Shown in pieces: positions 13,701-23,333 of a stretch of DNA of 64,000 nucleotides (within the stretch, counting starts at the first letter, position 1; each line of letters opens with the position of its first letter). The notes beneath the pieces were generated by a model that saw only the letters and a program-made list of their open reading frames with translations, made no database searches and was not told the DNA's origin. Source of the DNA: Ciona savignyi (taxonomy: Eukaryota; Chordata; Ascidiacea; Phlebobranchia; Cionidae); the NCBI GenBank assembly GCA_000149265.1, contig CH002364.1:143355-207354 (forward strand), in the 5' to 3' direction. The position numbers and the translations under genes were made by a program.

Positions 13701-16700
13701 TGCATTAAAATTTGCAATTATAATACGTGTTTAAACATAATATTTCTAAAAATGACTTTTCTTGGACCTTTTTCAGTACCTTTTTTCAGGATTTTTTTTT
13801 TAAATGACTTTTTGTTTCAATTATAAATAAAAATTCCTAAATAGACTTTAAAATGACTGCATCATGCTTAATTTTGTTCCATAGAAATAGCAAGTTCCTG
13901 AGAAGTTCAGTCCGTCGTACAATCGGAGACTTTGGTGTTCCGATCGCAATATTTGCTATGGTGCTGCTTGATGTGCTGATCCAAGACACTTATACACAGG
14001 TGGGGTGGGATATCGCAAGAGAATTACCACAGTTATAACACGGGCTACTTTTATGGGTTGGATATTGCAATCACAAACTAGAACATATCGCAAGAGAATT
14101 ACCCCAACCCTGTTAGGGATGCATGGCCTAGAAAATTTATGTACCATGATTTTATCGAATATTTGTAAATTAAGTAAACACAAAAAATACTAATTTAAAA
14201 CTGAAATAAAATTACGCTTTTAGGCACATTACACACATATGCACTACTTTTTCATACTATGTATAAAGCATGGTTAAGTCTAAAGTATCAGTTGCTGAGT
14301 TTTGAGAAGATACATAGGAAAAAATTCACTTGTTTATAAAAAAAACTGTCAGCAAACCAACAAATAATATGGTTGTCAAAGAGGTTTATAGTTAGATCAC
14401 GAAATGCACACCATATTTATATAAAGTAGGCTGAAATCCTTAAACTGTTTTAAAGTCGGGTGTAGTGATTTTTGATGTATATTTTAAAAGTTGAGGGACC
14501 AGTCAAAACAAATAATCTTAATAGTTTTACCGAAAATGTTTGAATAACATTTCGTAATTCATCAGTTTTTGTTTTATTTAAGAAAAGGCGCCAAATCTAC
14601 CTGGATAAAAATTTGAACTTTACTGAATATATTCTTGGTCCTAGATCAACATGTAAAATATTCCAATTTAGGTTATCGCGTCGCAATAAAATAATACCAT
14701 TAAACACCCATAAAGACAAAGAAACTAGCAGCATAAATGCATAATATTTAATAGGTTTAGAACTCAAAATATTAAATTTAACCATCTATAACCCCATTTT
14801 CTCTCCCCAGAAATTAAACGTTCCAAAGGGGATTTCCCCCACCAACCCCAGCCTACGAGGATGGTTTATAAACCCCCTCGGAACCCCAGACAACCCCATA
14901 CCGATATGGATGGTATTTGCGGCAGTGTTGCCAGCTTTCCTCGTGTTCATCCTCATATTCATGGAATCTCACATCACAGAGTGAGTGGAAATCAATGGTT
15001 TTTTAATGTTTGGGGAAATTAATTGGAACAAAAATAAAAACGCAATTTTTGTCAATGGTTCAGTCTCTAGTTTTACAGTGTGTTATCTGTGAAAAAATTA
15101 GTACCAGAGGAAGGTTTGGGTGAATTTTAGGATCGAATGATATGTGTTCGACTCAGTTTGTCATTGGCACTTGCACAGTGTGATTATTCTGAGAGCAAAT
15201 TGATTATTATGATATGATATGCATGTTTATTCCCATTAGTGGGAAACCCAAGGGGGTTACCACACAGACAATCGTCTGATTACCTCGCGACCACCGTCGG
15301 GTTACTTGAGATACTGCAATGTGTTGTGTGTTATTCAGACATTCCTTTAACTTAGTAGAAACCATTAACCCGCTGGGTTTAAGCAATTTGTTAATTTCCA
15401 TGCCCAAGGACACAACCGACTAACTAGCAACCAGTTTCGAATCTGCAACCTTTCCAGTAAAAGGCGATGCTCAAGACTAATTGGTTAGATAGTTATGCAC
15501 AAAATCCTTAAACTTGACGAACCTGCCATACAGGATGATACTGAGCAACAAGGAGCGGAATTTGAAAAAGGGAACTGGTTTCCACCTCAACCTGATGGTG
15601 TTGGGAATGTTGAACATCGTGGTTTCATTTCTGGGGATGCCGTGGGTGTGTTGTGCTGCTGTGAGGTCCATCACACACACTAACAGGTGGCTACGATCGA
15701 TTGGTGAACTCTATTTTATTAAAGTTGTTAAAACATTTTTTTATGATATTCATGTTTATCCCCGTTAATGGGAAAACCAAGGGGGTTAACACACAGGCAA
15801 TCGTCCGATCACCTCGCACCCACCGTCGGTTAACCTATTGCTGTGTGCTGTGAATGATTCAGATTTTTTTTCTTTCTTTGGCAAAACATATTATTTCACT
15901 AGGTACAGTCAATGTTTGTTAAGTGGCATGCCCAAGAACACAATTCCGGGGGCGCAACCCTGCAGTTAAAGCGATGCACTAACCCAGTGGTTCTCAGACT
16001 TTTTTTGGTTGCGACGCCTTTCCAAAAGTTTGCTAAGTTTGCTAAGTTTGCGACGCACCAGTCATTAAAATATTGCTAACAAAGTTATATTTAGTGGCAT
16101 CGCACATGTAATGAAGAAATGTTAGTGATTTAGTTAAAATCTAATGTGACGTGTGGGCTTGTTTAAAGATCGTGGAACCTTGGGAGAATCTTTGAAACTG
16201 CCACCCTCATTTATCTTTTAATGTCTATTCGTGGTGGATATTTACTTATAATGAGTGTAGTTACGAACACAATGGCCGTGCGACTCCCTACACGATTTCA
16301 AACGACGCACCAGGGCGTTGCGACACACAATTTGAGAACCTCTGCACTAACCCACCGGAGTAGTCTTTTGGACAAGATGTAGCCCTTATTATAGCATTTT
16401 CAAATAACTAACCACCTAAATACAAAAAGCTATAGAAATATATTCAACCATCTCCCAGTTTAACAGTGATGAGCAAGACACAAGCTCCTGGTGAAAAACC
16501 CAAGATCGAAGGATTAAAGGAGCAAAGAGTGACTGTGTTCGTCGTCAATGCTTGTCTCGGTTTGTTATTTGCTATTATTTCATGTTGAAGTTTATTCATA
16601 AAATTTCATAACAAAACAATCCAATAACCAGTCGTACGGCTTTATCTAATTCGAGATATAATGTAGTTTAAGTGAATTTGTTGGAGTTCCGGGGTCTGCA

Positions 16701-18628
16701 CCCTCATTTTTGTTCATTGCACCACATATGATTTAATGCGCACGAAACATCTATACTATAAGCCAATAAACTTAAAACTGTCTATAATGCATTCAAAAAA
16801 CTAATAAAAATATATTTTTTTTCTTTTATTGGCTTACTAATATTCAAATTAGGTATGCACACTGTGCATATCGTTGGTTGGCATGCAAAGTTGCTTTCAT
16901 TATGATATAATTCATAAACTGGCACACTGCATTCAAAAGGTTTCCGACCTCTGTTGTAGTAATTGTATAGAATTTACGTCTCTTCTTTGTAATACCCATA
17001 AAAACCACTTCCCAATTACCAACCCTCACCACAGGACTATCCATCCTCATGCAGCCAGTGTTGAGTGAGATACCACTCGCTGTGTTGTTTGGTATCTTCC
17101 TGTACATGGGCGTGACGTCGCTTGCCGGTGTTCAGTTCATTGATCGAATCGAGATGTTGTTCATGCCTGCCAAGCACTACCCGGATTTCAGCTTTGTGCA
17201 CATGGTGGGTGGGGGATGGGGTTCAGTTTTACCTTTGTTTTCTGCACAGAAATATCGATTTTGGACAGATGACGTTTTCTTGCGTTTATTCAATTGAACT
17301 TGCTTATCGTGACCGATTTGATTGGCGGTTAATTCGGTCAGCCAAGGGGTTGTAACCATGAATCTGATCGCTAGCGAGTTGATTGTGTCCATGGACAAGG
17401 AACTTAACGGACATTGCCTTAACCATGTAGAATGATGAATTCTACCAAATTTAAGCAACTTGCGAATTATACATAACACACTGCTATATCTCTGGTAACC
17501 GACAATGGGCGCAAGGTAACCTGACGATTGCCAGTGTGATAACGTCCTTTGGGTTTTTTCATTCACGAGAATAAATATGATTATCCTATTCATTCGTGAA
17601 TACTTCTTCTTTTAAATATAAAGCATAGAATGTTGACAAAAATGTATTTATTTGAATTGTGGATTTTTCATATTGATTATTGCTGTGCTGGTACACCACT
17701 TTGGTAATATGTATGTTTTATTTCAGAATAAAGGGGTATCAAGGTGCTTGTTTTTCTTTGATTCAAATGCTTTGCTTATTAGAATGGGCTAACACAGATC
17801 CAATTAGATTAATTAAGATAAGCAAAATAAAAAAATATACCATTCAACAATATTAAAGGATTTACTTTTCAATATTTAACTAATCCATTTATAACCCAAA
17901 AGTGGTATTTTTTGTTGAATTCAATATTTAACTTTTTGTTTCCACCCCAAGGTTCGGCACAAAAAGATTCACGTCTTTACCATTATCCAAATAATCTGCC
18001 TTGCTGTATTATGGGTGGTGAAGTCGACTGCTGCCCAAATTGCATTTCCATTCTTTCTTGTGCTTACAATACCACTGAGGTATTTCGTGTTGCCAAAGTT
18101 TTTCTCCAAGAAGGAAATGGCAGAGGTAAACCTAACTATGCAAAAATTGAAACTGTTTTTTGTGCAACACTGTAGATGAATATAGTATAGACCTTGTGCT
18201 GTATGTACTGCCAGACAAGGAACTGTATTTTATATTTTTCCTCCACCCTATGAAATATTTCTTCTGGAAAACTTCTTCTGATTTAACAGCTTACCCGCTA
18301 CTAATAGCTGAAAATTTAGGTGCATGTTAATTTAACAATTTTGAAACATTACTAAAATTAGCATGTGGTAAGTGCATGTTAATCCGTTAATGGTTCTACT
18401 AAAATAGTCGTAAGCCTTAAATAAAATAATAATGGAAATAAAGATTATTGCTTTCGATTAGATTATGTAGTATTTTTTATGTCAAAGAGTTTTCTCTATT
18501 CAAATGTAACAATTAAATATCAGTTTTTAAAACCATTTTCATTACTTCAGCTTGATGGTTCAGAAACGAAAACGTCCGTAACAAACCGTGATATGGATGA
18601 ATACAATGATGCAAATATGCCAGAATAA
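1..18628 (+). CDS. SLC4A: SLC4-family Na+-coupled bicarbonate transporter (NBC/NDCBE group), 24 visible exons, 5' partial
   Basis: Plasma-membrane transporter that moves bicarbonate/carbonate with sodium for intracellular pH control (family knowledge). Visible exons: 1-191, 2428-2518, 3374-3425, 3756-3885, 4161-4296, 4683-4767, 5622-5734, 6445-6607, 7209-7344, 8675-8834, 9255-9372, 9858-10042, 10485-10674, 11330-11533, 11852-12000, 12417-12611, 12882-13017, 13885-13999, 14811-14980, 15534-15686, 16459-16559, 17035-17204, 17952-18125, 18551-18628. Each junction is GT-AG and every consecutive pair agrees in phase, except across the N gap, where one exon is missing. About 1,130 residues are visible, normal for NBC-type proteins. 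Hallmarks include [20 protein letters not shown]-type TM sequence and DTYTQ. The NBC subgroup is favoured over anion exchangers by the [12 protein letters not shown] block and the His/Arg-rich N-terminus. The exact human orthologue (A4/5/7/8/10) cannot be chosen by eye. Confidence 0.93.
552..2110. repeat. Mobile-element-like block containing four about 337-bp tandem units
   Basis: Each unit contains ATATGCAGAAACCAAAATTT, GGGGAATTCCCC and CATAGCGCTTGAACGGCTG. The GGGGAATTC core recurs at about 777, 1113, 1451 and 1780, so units are 329-338 bp. The block ends with GTGGTTGACACTTTCTAG near 2110. The same arrangement in opposite orientation lies at 61265-63150. It fills the first SLC4 intron (192-2427) and has no coding capacity. 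Confidence 0.85.
2428..2518 (+). CDS. SLC4A: SLC4 exon 2 (acidic linker)
   Basis: Acceptor TATCCAG at 2421-2427 and donor GTTTGT at 2519. It encodes an Asp-rich stretch beginning KKDDDADD and ending MDKQRK. The first base completes a Lys codon begun by AA at the end of exon 1, so the phase fits. No domain is recognised. Confidence 0.65.
2672..2885 (-). mobile_element. Degraded tRNA-headed SINE
   Basis: Minus-strand head and core are recognisable (CAGTTTCGAAACTGCAACCC on the plus strand, with GCCCAAGGACACAACAGACT). The tail is badly eroded. Confidence 0.65.
3950..4160 (+). repeat. Intronic minisatellite of about 22 bp built on TGACATCA, running into a splice acceptor
   Basis: About ten units of the form TGACATCACACTACTCTTAC lie head to tail with small substitutions. 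The last unit, TGACATCACAG, ends exactly on the AG acceptor of the exon that starts at 4161. TGACATCA resembles a CREB/AP-1 half-consensus, but nothing shows that it is used. Confidence 0.9.
5622..10674 (+). CDS. SLC4A: SLC4 gene: conserved cytosolic (band-3 cytoplasmic fold) exons
   Basis: Seven exons encode the folded cytosolic domain of SLC4 proteins. In order: [15 protein letters not shown] and YDKNPHE (5622-5734); VFVELDEL and [12 protein letters not shown] then [13 protein letters not shown] (6445-6607); GAVMLDMD and [10 protein letters not shown] (7209-7344); a variable linker (8675-8834); [14 protein letters not shown] (9255-9372); [10 protein letters not shown] and [11 protein letters not shown] (9858-10042); and [13 protein letters not shown] (10485-10674). 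These blocks are the most conserved cytosolic signature of the sodium-coupled branch. Introns hold SINE copies (6284-6395, 9399-9690) and a tandem array (10160-10484). Confidence 0.93.
6284..6395 (-). mobile_element. Partial tRNA-headed SINE (tail half)
   Basis: ATATTCCTGTTTATCCCCG and the GGAGCTATCACAGTGTGATG block show the 3' half of the SINE in minus orientation. Confidence 0.6.
9399..9690 (+). mobile_element. tRNA-headed SINE
   Basis: Plus-strand copy in an SLC4 intron: GGTTGCAGATTCGAAACT head, TCCTTGTTCAAGGTACTTAA core, GGGTTCTACTAAATTGAAGG middle, and a tail ending in TATCC repeats. Confidence 0.8.
10160..10484 (+). repeat. Intronic tandem array (about 60-125 bp irregular units) ending at a splice acceptor
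   Basis: Phrases of the type AAAATACTATTTCAAGTTG, then CCCAAAGTAATCGA, then CATTAACCCC recur four to five times with indels. The final copy ends CATTACAG, which is the acceptor for the exon at 10485. The array follows a hAT-like end at about 10070 (CGGGGGTCAGGC). Confidence 0.65.
11130..11305. mobile_element. MITE in SLC4 intron (same family as 33424)
   Basis: GATTATGACATTAAAGTTAG, GGGTTGAGTTTAGGGTAGGG and TTTTAGTGAGAAGTTTCCC then CCTCCTTTTAGTGTTGCCC match the other members in order. Confidence 0.6.
11330..18628 (+). CDS. SLC4A: SLC4 gene: transmembrane exons and C-terminus
   Basis: Eleven visible exons encode the membrane domain. TM1 includes [20 protein letters not shown] (11330-11533). 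TM2-3 has [15 protein letters not shown] (11852-12000). [17 protein letters not shown] follows (12417-12611). An extracellular loop with four N-X-S/T sites lies at 12882-13017. [11 protein letters not shown] and DTYTQ are at 13885-13999, RGWFINPLG and [11 protein letters not shown] at 14811-14980, [13 protein letters not shown] and GMPW at 15534-15686, [14 protein letters not shown] at 16459-16559, MGVTSL and HYPDFSFVH at 17035-17204, and [13 protein letters not shown] at 17952-18125. The last exon ends DANMPE and TAA at 18626-18628. The C-tail after the last TM helix is short compared with vertebrate NBCs. The exon between 13017 and 13885 is missing (see gap). Confidence 0.93.
12020..12280. 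mobile_element. hAT-type MITE in SLC4 intron
   Basis: Ends CGGGGGTCGGCA and CGACCCCTG form short inverted termini. The 8 bp on each side (GTTTAATA and TTTTAATA) match at 7 of 8 positions, the target-duplication length of hAT elements. The inside has no coding capacity. Confidence 0.65.
13236..13400 (+). mobile_element. tRNA-headed SINE truncated before the gap
   Basis: Head (GGTTGCAGGTTCGAAATTTG), core (CTTGGGCAAGGCACTTTATG) and start of the middle block are clear. The sequence then becomes the duplicated segment that flanks the gap. Confidence 0.75.
13443..13542. other. Assembly gap (100 N)
   Basis: Exactly 100 unknown bases, the customary size for a gap of unknown length. It lies between SLC4 exons 12882-13017 and 13885-13999. 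Confidence 0.99.
13443..13549 (+). CDS. SLC4A: SLC4 missing transmembrane exon, last 7 bases visible after the gap
   Basis: Directly after the N run come AGTTCAA and then GTAAGC, a good donor. Read as the end of an exon in phase 2, with the next exon at 13885 (A AAT AGC AAG TTC), this gives KFK then NSKFL. SLC4 proteins have a basic RKFK-type motif at just this place, after a TM helix that is absent from every other visible exon. The preceding exon ends in phase 1, so the lost exon must run from phase 1 to phase 2. Confidence 0.75.
15213..15490 (-). mobile_element. tRNA-headed SINE
   Basis: Nearly full-length copy in an SLC4 intron. Read on the minus strand it has GGTTGCAGATTCGAAACTGG (B-box-like) in the head, TGTCCTTGGGCA in the core, then CCGACGGTGG and the AATAAACATG tail. 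Confidence 0.8.
15745..16375 (-). mobile_element. tRNA-headed SINE, split by a MITE
   Basis: On the minus strand this is the abundant SINE of the window: head, CTTGGGCA-type core, then the tail block ending in GGGGATAAACATGAATATC. The plus strand shows the tail first (ATTCATGTTTATCCCCG). The copy is interrupted at 15985-16344 by the hAT MITE. It lies in an SLC4 intron. Confidence 0.8.
15985..16344. mobile_element. hAT-type MITE nested inside a SINE
   Basis: Termini CAGTGGTTCTCAGACT and (reverse complement of the right end) CAGAGGTTCTCAAAT are inverted repeats. The 8-bp target duplication CACTAACC is perfect (15977-15984 and 16345-16352). The target lies in the head of the SINE copy 15745-16375, which resumes after the element. 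Confidence 0.88.
17320..17600 (+). mobile_element. tRNA-headed SINE
   Basis: Diverged full-length copy in an SLC4 intron, with head, GGACAAGGAACTTAACGGAC core, GGGCGCAAGGTAACCTGACG and the GAATAAATATGATTATCC tail. Confidence 0.75.
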
Positions 18629-19965
18629 TACCCACTGTAGTTGCCACAATATTTTAACTTTTATGCCCCATAGTATTCCGCACCCGGTGCAACACAAACA
18701 AATGAGAAAATAAGTTTGATTGCTATTTTAAGCAATTAAGCTTTTTGTTTTTATTGCCAGATGTTGGTGGTTATGCTATTGAACATTGCTTTAAAATGAA
18801 TTAAGTACGTCTTGTTGCTAGGTATTAACAAGGGTGAAGTGATAATGCACTGTGTGGGAATGCATTAACTGCCAAATAACACTTGCACTTTGAATCTTAA
18901 GTGCAGCAAGTCCTGTTCTCTGACATATTGCCACTTTTGCTTTAAAGGTTTTTTCCCGCATAAGGAAATATCAGATTTTATTGCACTTTTGGATATACTA
19001 TTGCAATAAGAATAATACGTACTTAGTCACCACGATTTTAACACTTTTTTCTATCCGACAGCTTGATGGCTAACAATATTCGATTATTCGGTAACTTTGT
19101 TTTTTTGCAGTGGGGCTTTAAATTAAATCATTCCCTTCATACTTAATTCTTCTCAAGTTTTGCAGTGAACTTAACGTTGCATGTCTGTTCTTTCAAAGTT
19201 CCAATTCTGACAATGAATTCATAGATATCTTTATTAATTCATAAATAATATAAATAAGGTTTTGTTTAAAGTTCCGAATAAAAAATCTTCGTAATTTTTT
19301 AAACTTTTCTTAATGTACCAAATATTTATATTGTGTATTTTCGTATTTTCGCATGTTCTTTTTTGTCAGTTGTAGTGTTTTGAAAATTAGTTTTTCCGAT
19401 AATTATTAATTAGTTTTGCTTATACCCAAAATAAACCATCGCCACAACATCTATAGTCACCCACACAAAAAAACACAAATTGTGGAAATGCTCCATTATT
19501 ATCATTCATTGAGTATTAAACATGATGTAGATTTGAATCGCCATGATTTGTAATTTAAATTGCGCTTTATATAAATAAACCTGCAATCTAAGATGGAAAA
19601 AAAATGTTTTGAAAGTCAAAAATCAAGCCAAGAAGAGATTACTGAAAGTGTAAATGAGGCAGATACTTTTTCAGGACAAAACATGAAATATAAGAACGGT
19701 CTCTTTTTCTCACATTTAAGGCAGTTCTTGGTCGATATTCTTGGTTTTTAGAATATCTTAAATATCTTAAAAGTTCGAACTTAAAAAGGATAATGAAATT
19801 TTTAAGAAATTGGAAAAATTTAAACCAAAATGATCATGTAAACTGCAATGTTCTGTCCAGGAAATAAAAATAAGCACTATGGCCCATGGGATCTATTCAA
19901 TCTTTGCAACATTCATAGGGATCCATGCAACAAAGCAGGATGTTTAGTTTAAAAAGTTGTAGGAA
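18629..19965. other. Convergent intergenic region between SLC4 and the FAD oxidoreductase
   Basis: It begins with the SLC4 3' untranslated sequence; AATAAA occurs at 19277-19282 and again near 19430. No coding exon or repeat family of this window was recognised in the rest. Confidence 0.6.
19277..19282 (+). terminator. Candidate polyadenylation signal for SLC4
   Basis: AATAAA about 650 bp after the SLC4 stop codon. It is one of at least two candidates, so the true cleavage site is unknown. Confidence 0.35.
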
Positions 19966-21069
19966 TCAGTTGAACCTTGCTGGGTCAAAGGCATCTATAT
20001 TGACATGGTCTTCACCAGTGTTTGTTATTAACTGTGCCAGTGCCTTCCCAGTTGCTGGTGCATTTAATATCCCCCAACATCCATGCCCTGCTCCTACATA
20101 TACATTCTCCATTTGGGGGACTCTCCCAATAATTGGAAGCCCATCTTGCGTTAGTGGTAAATAGCACGCTTGAGATTTCATAACTTGACCGTTTTTTAGT
20201 TTGTCCGATGTTTTGTCGACTATTGTTTTTAGTTTTTCACATGAATGTTCAGAGGGCATGATGTGGCCAGGTTGTGGCAATGCACTTGAACTGATAGGGT
20301 TTTCGGTTGCACCACAAACATAAACATTGCCGTCGGGTCGAGGATAAACTTCCGGAGAATGTTTTCCTTCAAATTCCATGAACAAAGCTTCCGCAGGAAC
20401 CTCATGTTCCGGTGAAATTACAATAGAATGACCTTTTTGGCCATATATGGAAGGTAACTTGGCAAACCAATTAACTGCAAGTCCAGTCCACGGCCCCATG
20501 CACAAAACAACAACATCGCAATTGATTTGACTTCCATTTTTGACTTTAACTCCAGTCACTTTTGAGTTGTGAATTTCAAATCCGACAACTGGATTTCCTT
20601 CTAGAATTTTCACTTTGTTTGAAGCATTATAGTCGGAAATTATTTTAACAAATTTGTAAGGATGTAACTGCGCCACATTATCTTTTGATCCAATTCGATT
20701 ACAACTGGTTTGAACAATAGATGGTCCGTCGACCCATTTCAGAAATTGTCTGTCTCCTTTTGAGCCATTTTCTTTCAATTCTTGCTTATAGGTCGCAGAA
20801 AAGGCTTCCAATGCGCGATAATCGTAATTTGCTTTTCCATTATGTTTGGCAGCAAGGGTTTGATGAAGACTGTAACTTGTTTTTGCAAACAAATCTAGAA
20901 ATTCGTTATCACTGCACCAGTCTTTTGCCAAAAAACCGCCGGCCTTTCCGGAAGCAGCGTTTGCTATTGTGTGACTTTCTAAAATGGTTATGTCCTTGAT
21001 TCCATGTTCAACTAAGTAATAAGCCACTAAATTGCCAACGATTCCGCCACCACAGATTACAACTTTCAT
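19966..21069 (-). CDS. Single-exon FAD-dependent oxidoreductase (DAO superfamily, TDA3-like)
   Basis: Intact ORF of 367 codons from ATG 21069-21067 to TGA 19968-19966. An upstream in-frame ATG at 21129 would add 20 residues, but the FAD-binding strand starts right after the internal Met (MKVVICGGGIVGNLVAYYL), so the internal start is preferred. The N-terminal dinucleotide-binding motif is GGGIVG, with ASGKAGGFLA after the second strand. The C-terminal GHGCWGILNAPATGKAL and an earlier GLPIIGR close the FAD site. This matches the DAO/glycine-oxidase fold, in particular the AASGKAGGFLA subgroup that includes yeast TDA3. The substrate is unknown. No targeting signal is evident. The lack of introns is unusual beside intron-rich neighbours. 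Confidence 0.88.
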   Translation of the reverse strand: MKVVICGGGIVGNLVAYYLVEHGIKDITILESHTIANAASGKAGGFLAKDWCSDNEFLDLFAKTSYSLHQTLAAKHNGKANYDYRALEAFSATYKQELKENGSKGDRQFLKWVDGPSIVQTSCNRIGSKDNVAQLHPYKFVKIISDYNASNKVKILEGNPVVGFEIHNSKVTGVKVKNGSQINCDVVVLCMGPWTGLAVNWFAKLPSIYGQKGHSIVISPEHEVPAEALFMEFEGKHSPEVYPRPDGNVYVCGATENPISSSALPQPGHIMPSEHSCEKLKTIVDKTSDKLKNGQVMKSQACYLPLTQDGLPIIGRVPQMENVYVGAGHGCWGILNAPATGKALAQLITNTGEDHVNIDAFDPARFN

Positions 21070-21168
21070 TTTTGATTTTCCCCGGTGATTCCCCTTAATA
21101 ATGTCAGTATAGAAATGAAAAATATACATTAAAGCGCCCCTACAAAAACATCCATAAAGAACGGTCGT

Positions 21169-21262
21169 GTGGCTTAATGGTTAACGCGACTGGTACATAT
21201 ACCGACTCTTATACAAAAACAGTCTTGGTGACGAGTCCATCATGGGTTCAAAACCTAGCTCG
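21169..21262 (+). mobile_element. Short tRNA-like SINE, copy 1
   Basis: Begins GGTCGTGTGGCTTAATGGTT (A-box-like), ends GGGTTCAAAACC (B-box-like), then a short spacer and an A-rich tail. The 5' and 3' ends do not form a convincing acceptor stem, so it is a tRNA-derived repeat rather than a tRNA gene. Confidence 0.6.
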
Positions 21263-21297
21263 GTAAAAAAAAACTATATATACATATAAAGTAGGCC

Positions 21298-21412
21298 TAC
21301 GGTTGTGTGGCCGAATGGTTAACGCGATCGATACATATACTGATTTTTATACAAAAAAAAACGATCCTCGTGACGAGCCCATGGGTTCGAAACTTGGCAC
21401 GGTTAAAAAAAC
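21298..21412 (+). mobile_element. Short tRNA-like SINE, copy 2
   Basis: Second copy just 36 bp after the first: TGTGTGGCCGAATGGTTAAC, then GGGTTCGAAACTTGG and an A-run. Related copies occur in minus orientation near 28325-28440 and 45195-45300. Confidence 0.6.
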
Positions 21413-21491
21413 TGTATATATATAAAAAACGACAACCTGAAGTTTTCTTTTCACCCGTCAAACTCCAAGCGATTTTTGGCAATTCGGTCAA

Positions 21492-21562
21492 CCAATGATT
21501 ATAAAAAGATCTTTTTTTATCAGAACCATTACTATAGAAAGATCGTTTTATAATCATTGGGT
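21492..21562. repeat. Short hairpin-forming inverted repeat
   Basis: CCAATGATTATAAAA-AGATC on the left pairs with GATC-GTTTTATAATCATTGG on the right, leaving a loop of about 30 bases. Confidence 0.65.
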
Positions 21563-21904
21563 CTACTTAATATATTCATAGGTTTGAAAAATGGCATGTA
21601 TCCTTCTATTACACAAATATTTAATAAACGAAGGCAATTATATAGGCTATATGAGTTTACTTAAAAAGTATTTTAATTTGCCGAAAGTTACAGCAGTTGA
21701 TCTGAAATCAAAAGCGATCTGATGGTACTCTACAACTACCAACATGCTTGGTTGCCTTATTTTTTCAACGATTCTCCTCATTCCCAACGTCGGTTTTAAA
21801 ACCATTAGAGTGACTCCTGTTGTCACTGAATGAGTGTAGGAATTATCCTGTCATTTTTATTTTGGAGTTAACCCATTTAGCTTTACAATGGGTACGAACG
21901 ATGG

Positions 21905-22115
21905 TATATGGCATTCATGTTTATCCCCGTGGATGAGAAACCAAGGGGGTTAAGACGAGGGCAATCGTCAGATCACCTCGCGCCCACCGTCGGATTACAG
22001 GAGCTTATGAAGTATGTTGTCTATAACTCACGCGTTCTTTTAATATGGTAAACCCATTAATACGCTGCGTTCAGGCAATGTGTCTGTCTTGCCCCAAAAA
22101 ATGTTCTATTTAACG
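21905..22115 (-). mobile_element. tRNA-headed SINE (tail and middle)
   Basis: ATTCATGTTTATCCCCGTGG with GGGGGTTAAGACGAGGGCAA and CCACCGTCGGATTACAGGAG. The head is lost or diverged. Confidence 0.7.
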
Positions 22116-23327
22116 AATATTAGGACTGTTAATTTTGTGCAGCGTAGACGGTTTGAGTTCGCACGTGATTATAGTATTTAATATAGATTTTGCGTGCTCG
22201 TTAAAGGCTTTTATACATTTTATTGAGTCTAAATATATGATTGACCTCTGCACAGCAATTAAAATATTTGTCGGACCTGCTAGGATTATGTTAATTTGTA
22301 ACTTCTAAAACTATGACGTCTTTACCAAATTCCCCTTGAAAAAATGTGTGGCAAATTCTGCGTGAAAAAATCGAACTTTTCTTCAGGAAATATTCTTCCC
22401 AGCACAGTGTTTGACAAGAAGTTCAAATTCAGATCACATTTGGTGAAAAGTTAGTACGTTAACCAAAAGAGTTTTAAATACAGGAAGGTACACAATTATC
22501 TTGGTAAATTCCCTATATAAATTTAGATTTGTCCCCGAATCATGATTCTCATACTTTGAAATTCGAAATCATGATTCTCACACGTTCTCCGGATAGGTGA
22601 CCCTATTTTCGCCATTTACTATATTTTTGGTAGGAAATTGTCGGGAGTATGTAAGGCGATCTATTAAGGTTATAATTTTGTTAATTTTGATTTAAATAAG
22701 TTTAATGCTGCAAAAAGACTATTTTGCAGAACAACAAGGGGGAACAAAATTGGCGTCGCTTGGACCCATCGTATTATTGTGTTGGATTAAAATTTAAAAA
22801 AAGTCCAAATTAGACACACTATAATAAATCCAGTTACCCGACTTTCACTTGTCTTTTCCTTATTTGGGTTTAAAACATAAATATCCTGGTCCAATCGATT
22901 CAAATGGTCGATTCCCGGTTCACACCACCAGTGAAACTACACGGGGTTCACTCTTAAATCAACAAAAGAATAAGTTGTTTTATCTAGTTAAAATTAGCTA
23001 CAATAGTGATAATAATTATTGTTATTTGATTATAATTATCGTAATAGTTTATTTCGTCGTGGTAATAGGTAAATAGGGTATAAGAGCGAAGTTCACAAAG
23101 TACCGAATCCACTTAAATAGTAATTTCCTATTCCACTATTTGCCTTCTATTAAGCACCAGCTGAAATTTTCGTTTTCAATAGAAGCAATACACGATTTGG
23201 ATAGCATTGTTTCCGTTTTACTAAAGCCTGATTGCGTAAAGTCCAAGCGTAAAGCCGGAGATCGGTACGTTTTAAATATCCAAACTTTAACAATTTAGTA
23301 TCGAAATTGTCTTCGGACTTTTTCTAT

Positions 23328-23333
23328 TTTATT
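23328..23333 (-). terminator. Candidate polyadenylation signal for the FUT8-like gene
   Basis: TTTATT on the plus strand (AATAAA on the coding strand), about 90 bp past the stop codon at 23423-23425. Confidence 0.5.

Noticed and set aside
21169-21412. Functional tRNA genes
   Set aside because: A- and B-box-like parts are present, but acceptor-stem pairing and a clear anticodon loop are lacking, and A-tails follow; scored as SINEs.
22849-23076. 75-codon plus-strand ORF
   Set aside because: Low-complexity Ile/Val tail and no homology signal; likely chance.
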